A stretch of DNA of 64,000 nt. Origin: Bdellovibrionales bacterium (lineage in GTDB: Bacteria; Pseudomonadota; Alphaproteobacteria; UBA9219). Location of the stretch: NCBI GenBank assembly GCA_041662785.1, contig JBAZRW010000002.1:153724-217723 (forward strand), given 5' to 3'. Numbering within the stretch: the stretch's first letter is position 1; each line of letters starts with the position of its first letter. Shown piece after piece: positions 42,160 to 50,817 of this stretch. A program made the translations under genes and the position numbers. The notes below the pieces were generated by a model, which was given only the letters and a program-made list of their open reading frames with translations, made no database searches and was not told the DNA's origin.

Positions 42160-44115
42160 TTACTTCCGGCGGCGTCTGGTGGGGGTGGCGGAGGTTTTGC
42201 TTTTACCTGCGCCTTTCTCTTTGGGGCTTGCTTTAGGTTTCTGCCTTGGTTTTTCTTTGGCTTTCTCTTTGTCCGGATCGATGATCGAAAAGCTCATGCT
42301 GCCCGTCAGAGGATCGGCTTTGTCGAGCTTGACGGTGACGGCGCTGCCCAACTGATACACGCGGCCATGACGTTGGCCAACCATGGACTGGTTCTTTTCG
42401 TTGTACTCATAGAAATCACGGGGCAGGGCATTAAACGGAATAATGCCGTCCGCGCCTGTTTCATTCAGCCGCGCAAACAAGCCAAACCGCGCCACGCCGC
42501 TAATCCGCGCGGGGAAAGTCGCACCGACTTTATCCGCCATAAACATTGTCGTGAAGCGATCCACCACGTCGCGCTCTGCCATGGCCGAGCGTCTTTCGGT
42601 TCCCGAAATATGCGCCGCCGTGTCCTCCAGCTTTTTGATGGCCACGTCGGTCAGTCCATCATCGCCCAGATTAAGGGTACGGATCAAACCACGATGCACG
42701 ACCAGATCAGCATACCGACGAATGGGCGAGGTGAAGTGCGCGTACTTCGCTAAAGCAAGCCCGAAATGACCGATATTCGCGTGGCTATAGGCTGCTTGGG
42801 ATTGTGAGCGCAGCATGACTTCGTTGATGACCTGCGCGTGATCACCACCCGCCGCGTTTTCCAAAATGTGGGTCAGCATGCGCGGGTGAAGCTGTTTAAA
42901 CGGAACCAGCTTGATCCCCAGCGTATCCAGAAAATCGCGGAGCGCGTCTAGCTTAATTTCCGTTGGCTTATCATGCACGCGATAAAGGCATAGGCCGCCT
43001 TTGCCTTCCAGTTGTGCGGCGGCGGCGACGTTGGCGCAGATCATGAACTCTTCGATCAGCTTGTGGCTATCAAGGCGCTCACGCAGGGCTATCGCCTTCA
43101 CGCGGCCATCCTCGCCGATCACGACTTTGCGTTCTGGCAAGTCCAGCTCTAGCGTGCCGCGCACAAGCCGTGCCGCGATCAGGCATTCATAAGCGCCGTA
43201 AAGCGGCTTGATCACGCTGTCCAAAAGAGGCTTCGTCGTCGCGTCCGTGTGGCCATCCTTCGCTTTTTGCGCTTGCTCATACGTCAATCGCGCATGCGAT
43301 TTCATCACGCCACGCTCAAACTTCCACTTGACCAGCTCACCCTTTTTGTCCAGCCAAAGATGGGCGGCCAGACAGGCACGGTTCACGTTGGGCTTAAGCG
43401 AGCAAAGCTCATTCGACAAGGCCTCCGGCAGCATCGGCACGACGCGGTCGGGAAAATAGGTGGAGTTGCCGCGCCGGTAGGCCTCGCGGTCAAGCGCGCT
43501 TTCAGGCTTCACATAATGCGCGACATCGGCGATAGCGACGATCAGATGCCAGCCGCCTGCGCCATGAGGCTCAGCAAACACGGCATCGTCAAAATCTTTC
43601 GCGTCCTCGCCGTCGATGGTGACAAGAGGAATGGCGCGAAGGTCGGTGCGCCCCTCCAGAGTCACAGGCTTGGCGGCGTTCGCTTCATCCAACGCTTCTG
43701 GGGGAAAAGTGGTGGGAATGCCGTTCGCCTCAATGGCGATCAGGCTTACGACTTTGGGATCATCGGGGTTGCCAAGAACCTCCGTAATCTCAAGCTCTTC
43801 TTTGCCGTTCTTCGTGCTGTGGATGATCTTGGCGGCGACCAGTTGCCCCGCCAGAGTCTTGGCTTTATCGGGATTGCGTAGGGTATAGGTCGTTTTATCT
43901 TTGCGATCCGTAAGCTCTAGCGCCCAGCCAAGCTTTGTTTTGACAACCACGCCAACAACGGCGGCGGGCGCGGGGCGGGCGGGTTTGGATTTAGTGTCTA
44001 CTGTTTTTTCGTCTGGTTTTTCTGATATTTGACCAAAGCTACGCTTCGGCTTTTTTCCGTTTCTGAAATCAGCACGCGTCTTGCGCGTGGATTTTACCTT
44101 ATGCTTTACTTGCAA
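42160..44115 (-). CDS. rnr: Ribonuclease R, short form
   Basis: 3'-5' exoribonuclease of the RNase II/R family. The RNB domain begins near residue 155 with IDGEDAKDFDDAVFA (metal ligands Asp168, 174, 176 and 177), continues through SPIRRYADLVVHR, and is followed by an S1 domain and a Lys/Arg-rich tail. At 651 aa it is about 100 residues shorter than typical proteobacterial RNase R: the N-terminal HTH and first cold-shock domain are missing and replaced by a basic low-complexity stretch (1-50). The start lies inside the GNAT gene by 17 bases, so expression is coupled to the HTH-GNAT pair. Confidence 0.92.
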   Translation of the reverse strand: MQVKHKVKSTRKTRADFRNGKKPKRSFGQISEKPDEKTVDTKSKPARPAPAAVVGVVVKTKLGWALELTDRKDKTTYTLRNPDKAKTLAGQLVAAKIIHSTKNGKEELEITEVLGNPDDPKVVSLIAIEANGIPTTFPPEALDEANAAKPVTLEGRTDLRAIPLVTIDGEDAKDFDDAVFAEPHGAGGWHLIVAIADVAHYVKPESALDREAYRRGNSTYFPDRVVPMLPEALSNELCSLKPNVNRACLAAHLWLDKKGELVKWKFERGVMKSHARLTYEQAQKAKDGHTDATTKPLLDSVIKPLYGAYECLIAARLVRGTLELDLPERKVVIGEDGRVKAIALRERLDSHKLIEEFMICANVAAAAQLEGKGGLCLYRVHDKPTEIKLDALRDFLDTLGIKLVPFKQLHPRMLTHILENAAGGDHAQVINEVMLRSQSQAAYSHANIGHFGLALAKYAHFTSPIRRYADLVVHRGLIRTLNLGDDGLTDVAIKKLEDTAAHISGTERRSAMAERDVVDRFTTMFMADKVGATFPARISGVARFGLFARLNETGADGIIPFNALPRDFYEYNEKNQSMVGQRHGRVYQLGSAVTVKLDKADPLTGSMSFSIIDPDKEKAKEKPRQKPKASPKEKGAGKSKTSATPTRRRRK

Positions 44116-44608
44116 CTTTTTTCCTTTGGTGTGTTTGCGCTGTGAACTGTTTCATGAATTGAACATCGGCTCCATAGCGCATATGTGTTTTTTTGGTTTG
44201 GGTAAGGCCCGTCTGGCCATAAGCTTTATTCGATAGTTTGTTATGGGGATCGGCTGTAATCGAAAAGGAGCGAACGCCGTCTTTCAACGCAATCCTCATG
44301 GATTCTTGAATAAGCGCTGTCGCGATCCCTTGCTGGCGAAAGGCCTCATCGACGAACATATATTCAACCCGTGTCTTTTTGATGGCAGAAACCATATCAA
44401 CAGCATAAACCATTGCACAAAAGCCAACAAGGCTGCCTTTTAGGACGGCCACAAGGATATGAAAGCTTTTGCGCGGCCCTAAAGCGTGCTGGGCGATAAA
44501 GCTGGCCGAGGCCTTTGATTTGTCACCATGAAACGCCGCCAGCCTCTTCATCATCCGTGCCACGTCCGCGCTATCGGCCTTGCGAAAGGAGCGGATGGAG
44601 AGAGTCAC
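44099..44608 (-). CDS. GNAT-family N-acetyltransferase, 169 aa
   Basis: GCN5-related acetyltransferase fold: motif A with RQQGIATALIQESM for acetyl-CoA pyrophosphate binding, then DPHNKLSNKAYGQTGL (motif B region) typical of the C-terminal part. The substrate (amino acid, antibiotic, protein N terminus or aminoacyl-tRNA) is not evident. I place the start at GTG 44608, which forms a GTGA overlap with the stop of the upstream HTH gene; the ORF can be read further to 44668, but this would lie wholly in the HTH gene. Middle gene of HTH-GNAT-rnr. GNAT enzymes next to HTH proteins are sometimes toxins, so this possibility is raised but not shown. Confidence 0.82.
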   Translation of the reverse strand: MTLSIRSFRKADSADVARMMKRLAAFHGDKSKASASFIAQHALGPRKSFHILVAVLKGSLVGFCAMVYAVDMVSAIKKTRVEYMFVDEAFRQQGIATALIQESMRIALKDGVRSFSITADPHNKLSNKAYGQTGLTQTKKTHMRYGADVQFMKQFTAQTHQRKKVASKA

Positions 44609-45015
44609 GCTTTTGCCCTTGTTGATGTCGTGCGGCGGGGTTTGGCAGGCGGCGTGGTCTTTGCACACATCGTTCTTGTGGTCGCCGCTGTGCGCAAGCC
44701 CCTTTTTCTTTTGTCTACAGCTGATTTTTGTTTGAGGGGCGCAACGCTTAGGCGCATGCCAAGCGCAGTCAAAACGCGCAAAATTGTGTTCAGCGCTGGA
44801 TTGCCATCGGGGCTAAGCGCCTTATAAAGGCTCTCGCGTGACAGATTGGCGTCCTTGGCGACTTTTGTCATGCCGCGCGCACGGGCAACAACGCCAAGAG
44901 CATGAGCAAGATAGGCGGGGTCATTATTAGAAAGCGCGTCTTCAAGAAAAGACTGAATCATTTCTTCGTTTTCCAAGAAGTCGGCTGTGTCGTAAGGAGT
45001 AAGTTTTAGCGTCAT
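44605..45015 (-). CDS. HI1420-type addiction-module antidote-like HTH protein with basic tail
   Basis: The first 95 residues match the putative addiction-module antidote family: the N-terminal PYDTADFLENEEMIQSFLEDA, then an HTH of the Xre/Cro kind in GMTKVAKDANLSRESLYKAL and SPDGNPALNTILRVL. The family normally follows a RelE/HigB-type toxin gene, which is missing here; the 290 bases upstream hold only a repeat. The last 40 residues are an unusual Lys/Arg/Thr/Ala-rich tail. It is coupled by a 4-base overlap to a GNAT gene and may autoregulate the operon. Confidence 0.85.
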   Translation of the reverse strand: MTLKLTPYDTADFLENEEMIQSFLEDALSNNDPAYLAHALGVVARARGMTKVAKDANLSRESLYKALSPDGNPALNTILRVLTALGMRLSVAPLKQKSAVDKRKRGLRTAATTRTMCAKTTPPAKPRRTTSTRAKA

Positions 45016-45111
45016 GCCGTCATTTTATTCTGTATTAGAGGTGATAGGCAATAGACTTCTTGTCTAAACCATATAGCCTACGCCTCATAAAATGATCATA
45101 AAGAAGAAAAC

Positions 45112-45262
45112 CAAATGGGATCCCCGCCCCCCGCCTTCGCTGGGGCAGGCCCCGCGGGGATGACGATAGGGGCTTAATAACAAAAACTAATCTCGTCATG
45201 CCAGCGCCCTCGTCCCGCCGCCCTTGCGGCGGGCGAAAGGGCAAGGCTGGCATCCCATTTGT
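45112..45262. repeat. REP-like palindrome pair, extended copies
   Basis: First copy GGGATCCCCGCC ... GCGGGGATGACG (about 45117-45164), second copy GTCATGCCAGCGCCC ... GGCTGGCATCCC (about 45195-45258). Both keep the family ends but have enlarged centres. They fill most of the gap between the HTH gene and the 45306 gene. Confidence 0.8.
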
Positions 45263-45305
45263 TTTGCCTATTTACAAACATTCGCGCTGTTTTGCGTGCC
45301 GTATC

Positions 45306-46229
45306 CTAGTATTTTTTAGGAAACCACTCTTTTCCTGCGAGCCATAAGAAAAGATCAATTTCTTTCATAGAAAATGCGTTGAGATTATAGAATGTTCTGA
45401 ATTTTTTTACAATTTCAACAAATCGTCCATAGTCTTTGAAATCCTCCCGACGAAAGCCTGCGAAACCATCTTGTTTTTCATAAGCGCAAAGCACTTTCTC
45501 GACGAAAGAGTCATAAATTGGATAGGTTGTTGGTTTATGGTGGCTGCAGTATTTTGATGCAAATGAATAAAAATTGATGGTTCGACCATTCACGAAAACT
45601 TTTGCGATATCGTTGACCAAACCATACTCTTGGGATTCCAACCGTTCATCCACGTTTTGAAGATGAATGTGTTTTGCCACGGCATAAACATTAAGAATAT
45701 GCGTGCTGTAAAAGTCATTAAGAGCGCAAACTTTGAGGAGGATATGTTCTATTGCAGTGTTCTTAGGACAAAACTGTTTGAAAAGAAGGTCTAACGATTT
45801 TTCCTGAAACTGATAGTTTTCCAATTTTTTAAATTGATCGAGGTACGATTCCACCATAGACGGGTTTGGCGCAGGAATCTTTTTAAGGCACTCTTTTTTG
45901 CGAAAGGAAGGGGTGTTCGAAACATTTGGTTCTTTGATTTTATTTGCCTGCAGGGGCGATTGAAGGATGCCTTCGCTGTTCCACCTGAAAAGCATTGGTT
46001 TTTTTGTTTTGTCAACCAAAAGCCATCGCGCCGAACGACTCATAGCGTATATCTGAGCTAAAAGAGCGTGATCCAAATTTTTGCAATGTCCCTTTTGAAC
46101 ACTGCGGCGATGAGATTCCGTGTCGTAAAAATCAGGATAATGCGCCTTGATAGCATCCCTCATTTGCTGGGGTGTGATACCTTGCGGGTTCTCTCTTACA
46201 ATTTTCTTCAAGATTTCCGAGAAAATCAT
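45306..46229 (-). CDS. Winged-helix plus unknown C-terminal domain protein, 307 aa
   Basis: No named family assigned. The N-terminal 85 residues (ITPQQMRDAIKAHYP, then DLxHALLAQIY-like and RWLLVDKTKKPM) look like a HARE/winged-helix DNA-binding module. The C-terminal half contains FYSFASKYCSHHKPTTYPIYD and FSMKEIDLFLWLAGKEWF, a pattern I associate with uncharacterised proteins near restriction or repair genes; an OGG-like glycosylase fold is possible. The DNA is clearly more A+T-rich than neighbouring topA, suggesting acquisition. Its ATG overlaps the topA stop (ATGA), so it is translated from the topA message. Confidence 0.75.
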   Translation of the reverse strand: MIFSEILKKIVRENPQGITPQQMRDAIKAHYPDFYDTESHRRSVQKGHCKNLDHALLAQIYAMSRSARWLLVDKTKKPMLFRWNSEGILQSPLQANKIKEPNVSNTPSFRKKECLKKIPAPNPSMVESYLDQFKKLENYQFQEKSLDLLFKQFCPKNTAIEHILLKVCALNDFYSTHILNVYAVAKHIHLQNVDERLESQEYGLVNDIAKVFVNGRTINFYSFASKYCSHHKPTTYPIYDSFVEKVLCAYEKQDGFAGFRREDFKDYGRFVEIVKKFRTFYNLNAFSMKEIDLFLWLAGKEWFPKKY

Positions 46230-49015
46230 GAGATTCTCTTCTTCTCCGTCGGTTTCTTTTTGGCGGCGGGTTTGGCTTTTGGCGCAGCTTTGGCCTTGGC
46301 GGCGGGTTTGGCTGTTGCCGCCTTCTTGACCTTAGGCTTGGGTTTGCCCTTGTCCTTGGTGGCGGCCTTGGCCTTTGGCGCTGCCTTCGCTTTTGTTGTT
46401 TTGGCTTTGCCGCCAGTGCCGCCCTTGGCGATTTTGGCCTCAATGATTTCCAAGGCTTGCTCCAGCGTCAGCGCTTCGGGGTCATAGGCTTTGGTGACCG
46501 TTGCCATCACCTTGGCCCACTTGACATAGGGGCCAAAGCGTCCGGCGTTCAGCGTCACGTGTTTTTGATCACTTGGATGCTCGCCCAGCAATTTGGCAGA
46601 CGATGTGCTGCCGCCGCGCCTGCCTTTATCCGGCTCGGCCAGCAAGACAACGGCACGATTTAGGCCAATCGACAAAACATCATCGTCGTCGGGAAGGCTT
46701 TTGTAACGCGGCCCTACCTTGATATAAGCGCCATAGCGGCCAAGGCCCGCCGTGATGATCTCGCCCGTTTCAGGATGAGCCCCGACTTCGCGCGGCAAGG
46801 CCAACAACTGCAAGGCCGTGTCCAGCGTGATCAAATTGGGATCGACGCCCTTGGGCAGAGAAACGCGCTTGGGCTTTGCCTTCACTTCTTTCTTCTTTTT
46901 CGCGGGCTTTTTGCCTTTGGCAGGTTTTTCTTCGGGCGCATCGGCGGGGGCGGTGGCCTCTGGCAAATCCAGCTGGACATAAGCGCCATAAGGCCCCATG
47001 CGGGCGCTGATGGGCATCTTAGTCTTCGGATCAAGGCCAAGCTCACGCGGAGGCATGTTCTGCGCGGCGTCTTCGCCCGCGCTTCCGCTGACGGCCAGAG
47101 GCCGCGTGTTTTTGCAATCGGGATAGTTAGAGCAGCCGATAAACGCGCCGAACTTACCCAGCTTCAATCCCATGCGACCAGAGCCGCACACGGTGCAGAC
47201 GCGTGGATCGCTGCCATCTTCGCGCAAGGGGAAGAAGTGGGGGCCGAGAGCCTCATCCAGCGCATCGATCACGTCCGAGATTTTAAGGTCTTTCGTGCCG
47301 TCGACGGCCTTGGCAAAGTCCGTCCAGAAGCCACGCATGACTTTTTTCCACGCCAGCTTGTTGTCCGCGACTTCGTCCAGCTTTTCCTCAAGATCAGCGG
47401 TGAAGTCGTATTGGACGTAGGTTGAGAAATAATTCTCTAGGAAGGCCGTGACGATGCGGCCCCGATCCTCTGGCACAAAGCGCTTTTTATCCAGAACCAC
47501 ATAACTACGATCCTGCAAGACCTGCATGATGCTGGCATAGGTAGAAGGACGGCCAATGCCCAGTTCCTCAAGCCTTTTGACAAGGCTCGCCTCGCCATAG
47601 CGGGGAGGGGGCTGTGTGAAATGCTGCTCTGGCTTGATCTCTTGCTTATCCAGCGGATCGTTTTGATTGACGGGCGGCAGGCGGCGGTTGTCGTCATCTT
47701 GTTCGGCGGCATCATCGTCGCGGCTGTCCTGATACACCTTAAACCAGCCATCAAAAACGACGGTAGAGCCTGTGGCGCGGAAGGTCGCTTTGTTGCCGTT
47801 ATCTGTAATATCGACGGCGACTTGATCCAACACGGCGCTGGCCATCTGGCACGCCATCGTGCGCTGCCAGATAAGCGTATAGAGGCGAAGCCCATCGGCA
47901 TCCAAATACTTGGCGACTTGCTGAGGGCGGCGTTTTAAATCCGTGGGGCGGATGGCCTCGTGCGCTTCCTGCGCATTTTTGGCCGTCGATTTGTACATAC
48001 GCGGAGAGCTGGCCACAAAATCCTTGCCATAGTCTTGTGCGATCACGTCTCGGGCGGCCATCACGGCCTCGGTCGAGATTGAAACGCCATCGGTACGCAT
48101 ATAGGTGATCAAACCCACCGTCTCGCCGCCGATATCAACGCCCTCATAAAGGGCTTGGGCGATCCGCATCGTGCGCGTTGCGCCAAGGCCCAGCTTACGG
48201 CTGGCCTCTTGTTGCAAGGTGGAGGTCGTAAAGGGCGGGTAGGGGTTGCGCTTGGATTGCTTTTTCTCGACCGCGCCAACATGGTAGGAAAGCTTGCTTA
48301 AAATCGCGAGGGTGGCGGTGGCCTCGGCCTCGTTGGAAATGGCAAATTTATCCAGTTTTTTGCCGTCCAAATGCGTCAAATTCGCGCTTAAAACACCCCC
48401 TTTTTGTGTCAAAAACGACCCTAAAAGTGTCCAAAATTCTTGCGGTTTGAAAGCTTCGATTTCGGACTCGCGCTCGCAAATCAGGCGAAGCGCGACCGAT
48501 TGGACGCGTCCTGCGGACTTTGAGCCGGGCAGTTTGCGCCACAAAACGGGCGAGAGGGAAAAACCTACAAGATAGTCCAAAGCGCGGCGCGCGCGGTACG
48601 CGTCGACAAGGTTGTGATCGATCTCGCGCGGATGGGCGATGGCGTCCAAAACCGTCTGTTTCGTAATTTCATTAAAGGTGATGCGGTGGACGGGCGTGCC
48701 CTTGATCAGGTTCTTTTCCTTCAGGATTTCTTGAACATGCCACGCAATCGCTTCCCCTTCGCGATCAGGATCCGAGGCGAGATAGATGGCGTCTGCGCCT
48801 TTGGCGAGCTTGGCAATCTCGGCGACGGGTCGGCTGGCTCTATCGCCCAGCTCCCAATCCATGGCGAAATCTTCATCGGGGCGAACCGAGCCATCCTTGG
48901 GCGGCAAGTCGCGGATATGGCCGAACGAGGCCACAACGACATAGTCACTGCCTAGGTATTTATTGATGGTTTTCGCCTTAGCGGGCGATTCGACGATAAC
49001 GACTTTATGCGACAC
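46226..49015 (-). CDS. topA: DNA topoisomerase I
   Basis: Type IA topoisomerase relaxing negative supercoils. Toprim domain with VIVESPAKAKTINKYLG at the N terminus and DPDREGEAI; active-site Tyr305 in GLITYMRTDG; a zinc finger with CTVCGSGRM and FIGCSNYPDC near residue 600; two or more C-terminal topoisomerase-type repeats; then a roughly 70-residue Lys/Ala/Pro tail like a histone-like DNA-binding end. 929 aa. Follows dprA by 20 bases, the usual arrangement. Confidence 0.97.
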   Translation of the reverse strand: MSHKVVIVESPAKAKTINKYLGSDYVVVASFGHIRDLPPKDGSVRPDEDFAMDWELGDRASRPVAEIAKLAKGADAIYLASDPDREGEAIAWHVQEILKEKNLIKGTPVHRITFNEITKQTVLDAIAHPREIDHNLVDAYRARRALDYLVGFSLSPVLWRKLPGSKSAGRVQSVALRLICERESEIEAFKPQEFWTLLGSFLTQKGGVLSANLTHLDGKKLDKFAISNEAEATATLAILSKLSYHVGAVEKKQSKRNPYPPFTTSTLQQEASRKLGLGATRTMRIAQALYEGVDIGGETVGLITYMRTDGVSISTEAVMAARDVIAQDYGKDFVASSPRMYKSTAKNAQEAHEAIRPTDLKRRPQQVAKYLDADGLRLYTLIWQRTMACQMASAVLDQVAVDITDNGNKATFRATGSTVVFDGWFKVYQDSRDDDAAEQDDDNRRLPPVNQNDPLDKQEIKPEQHFTQPPPRYGEASLVKRLEELGIGRPSTYASIMQVLQDRSYVVLDKKRFVPEDRGRIVTAFLENYFSTYVQYDFTADLEEKLDEVADNKLAWKKVMRGFWTDFAKAVDGTKDLKISDVIDALDEALGPHFFPLREDGSDPRVCTVCGSGRMGLKLGKFGAFIGCSNYPDCKNTRPLAVSGSAGEDAAQNMPPRELGLDPKTKMPISARMGPYGAYVQLDLPEATAPADAPEEKPAKGKKPAKKKKEVKAKPKRVSLPKGVDPNLITLDTALQLLALPREVGAHPETGEIITAGLGRYGAYIKVGPRYKSLPDDDDVLSIGLNRAVVLLAEPDKGRRGGSTSSAKLLGEHPSDQKHVTLNAGRFGPYVKWAKVMATVTKAYDPEALTLEQALEIIEAKIAKGGTGGKAKTTKAKAAPKAKAATKDKGKPKPKVKKAATAKPAAKAKAAPKAKPAAKKKPTEKKRIS

Positions 49016-49035
49016 GAGTTACCCTTTGCTGTCAG

Positions 49036-50148
49036 TTATCCGATTAAGGCCACTTGGTGTCCGGGCTGGCGATCCAGCCTTCCGGCCAGCTCCAATTCAA
49101 GCAGGACGGTAAGGACCAAGGGCAGAGACAATTGACATTGCCGGACGAGTTCGTCAACTAAAACTGGTGAAGGGCTTAGATTCTCTAGGATTTTTTCCCT
49201 TACTTGATCCAGTTTTTGGTCATCCACGATCATTTCCGCGTGTTCAAAGGGGTTGGCTTCCGTCTCGGCGAATAGTCGCAAAGGCCTGCTCAGGGACTCT
49301 ATAACGTCTGCCGCGCTTTCGGTCAGGGTCGCGCCTTGGCGTAGCAAATCGTTCGTTCCTGCCGAGCGCGGATCAAGGGGCGAGCCCGGAACGGCGAACA
49401 CCTCGCGCCCTTGTTCTAAGGCCATGCGGGCGGTGATCAGCGAGCCGGACTGCTTGGCGGCTTCGATCACGATGACCCCAAGGCTTAGGCCCGCGATGAT
49501 CCGGTTGCGCTTTGGGAACAGGTTAGCGCGAGGCTCACAGTGGGCGGGCTGTTCGGATACCACGCAGCCTTGCGCGATGATGCGCTCATAAAGGACGCGG
49601 TTTTCTTCGGGATAGACGACATCGACGCCGCCCGCCACGACGGCGATGGTTCCCGTCGCAAGGGCGTTGTTATGCGCGGTTGTGTCGATCCCCCGCGCAA
49701 GGCCGGACGTGATGACATAGCCCTGTGCCGCCAGATCACTGGCCAGACGCTCGGCCATCTTGCGGCCATTGATGGAAGCGTTCCTTGCGCCAACGATGGC
49801 CAGCTGTTTTTTGTGAAGGATCGCCGGATCACCAAAAACCGTTAAGACGGGCGGCGCGTCTTCAATCGACGCCAGCCTTTCGGGATAGTCCGACTCACAC
49901 GCGCAAAGGATATGCCCGCCCTTCTTTTCTATAAAGGTGATTTCCGTTTCGATGTCTTTGAGCGGGGGAGGGGTGAGGGGACGCCCACGTCCTCCCTTTT
50001 GTGCCAAGGCAGGAAGAGCCTCTAGCGCTTGCCGCGCTGAGCCATAACGGGTGAGCAGCTGATAAAAGGTGATGGGGCCGACATTTTCCGTGCGGATAAG
50101 GCGTAGCCAGTCCAAGCGTTCGGAAGTGGAAACGGTCGTTCTTTTCAT
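49036..50148 (-). CDS. dprA: DNA-processing protein DprA (Smf)
   Basis: Loads RecA on incoming single-stranded DNA in natural transformation. The Rossmann-like core with VGARNASINGRKMAERLA and TSGLARGIDTTAHNNAL is intact, followed by FPKRNRIIAGLS and a C-terminal winged helix (about 300-370). 370 aa. The presence of dprA alone does not show competence. Upstream on the same operon there is normally plsY, which is absent. Confidence 0.95.
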   Translation of the reverse strand: MKRTTVSTSERLDWLRLIRTENVGPITFYQLLTRYGSARQALEALPALAQKGGRGRPLTPPPLKDIETEITFIEKKGGHILCACESDYPERLASIEDAPPVLTVFGDPAILHKKQLAIVGARNASINGRKMAERLASDLAAQGYVITSGLARGIDTTAHNNALATGTIAVVAGGVDVVYPEENRVLYERIIAQGCVVSEQPAHCEPRANLFPKRNRIIAGLSLGVIVIEAAKQSGSLITARMALEQGREVFAVPGSPLDPRSAGTNDLLRQGATLTESAADVIESLSRPLRLFAETEANPFEHAEMIVDDQKLDQVREKILENLSPSPVLVDELVRQCQLSLPLVLTVLLELELAGRLDRQPGHQVALIG

Positions 50149-50329
50149 AAGGCCTCTTCTTGCTATGGCTTTTCTTTAGAGTATTAGCCGTTTGATGAAA
50201 ACAAGCATAGAACCTTTTTATCCTCCTGTTTTTCAGGCGTTTTTTGTATCACCTTGTCTCATTACTTGTTCTGCAGTAAACTGCGACCTTATTAAGATCG
50301 ATTATCCAAGTATTGGAAGGCGGCTCCCG

Positions 50330-50803
50330 ATGCATGACCTTATCCGTTATGACTATATTAATGAGGTGGCGGGGCTCGCTGGGCTTCTAAGCCTTCGTTT
50401 TATGGGGATTGATTTGAACGATGTTTATATTGATGACGACGTGCTTGGCGACGTTGTCAAAGATCACCGCACGCAATATAAAATTCGTACGGTCAGAGAG
50501 CGCTACCTTGATCCGCAAAGCCTCCAAAATGTTGATAATAGATTTCCTCTTGGGAAGGATTTTAAAGAATGGTTTGCTAAGAATAGTGCGTTCGTAAACC
50601 AATTAGATAGGCTTGTGGAGATACTAAACACAACAAACGATATGACGGCCTTTAGAGGGGCCTATAATAAGATATGGTCTTGCTGCCGAGATGATCAATC
50701 AAGCCTTGTCTCGCTTTGTGAAATTAAGCCTAAAGAGGTTGTCCGCCAGCAAAGGTATTCTCTGGCGTTGCATAGAAAATCTGAAAGGCCTGCGCCACGA
50801 TAA
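50330..50803 (+). CDS. Hypothetical protein, 157 aa
   Basis: Not recognised. Soluble, mixed alpha/beta, no signal or membrane segment. The ORF is open back to 50192, but ATG 50330 has GGAAGG 9 bases upstream and gives a plausible hydrophilic start, whereas the extra 46 residues look like read-through of intergenic DNA. It stops 15 bases before the convergent yejF stop. A+T-rich relative to its neighbours. Confidence 0.6.
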   Translation: MHDLIRYDYINEVAGLAGLLSLRFMGIDLNDVYIDDDVLGDVVKDHRTQYKIRTVRERYLDPQSLQNVDNRFPLGKDFKEWFAKNSAFVNQLDRLVEILNTTNDMTAFRGAYNKIWSCCRDDQSSLVSLCEIKPKEVVRQQRYSLALHRKSERPAPR

Positions 50804-50817
50804 GGGCCGTGAGACGG

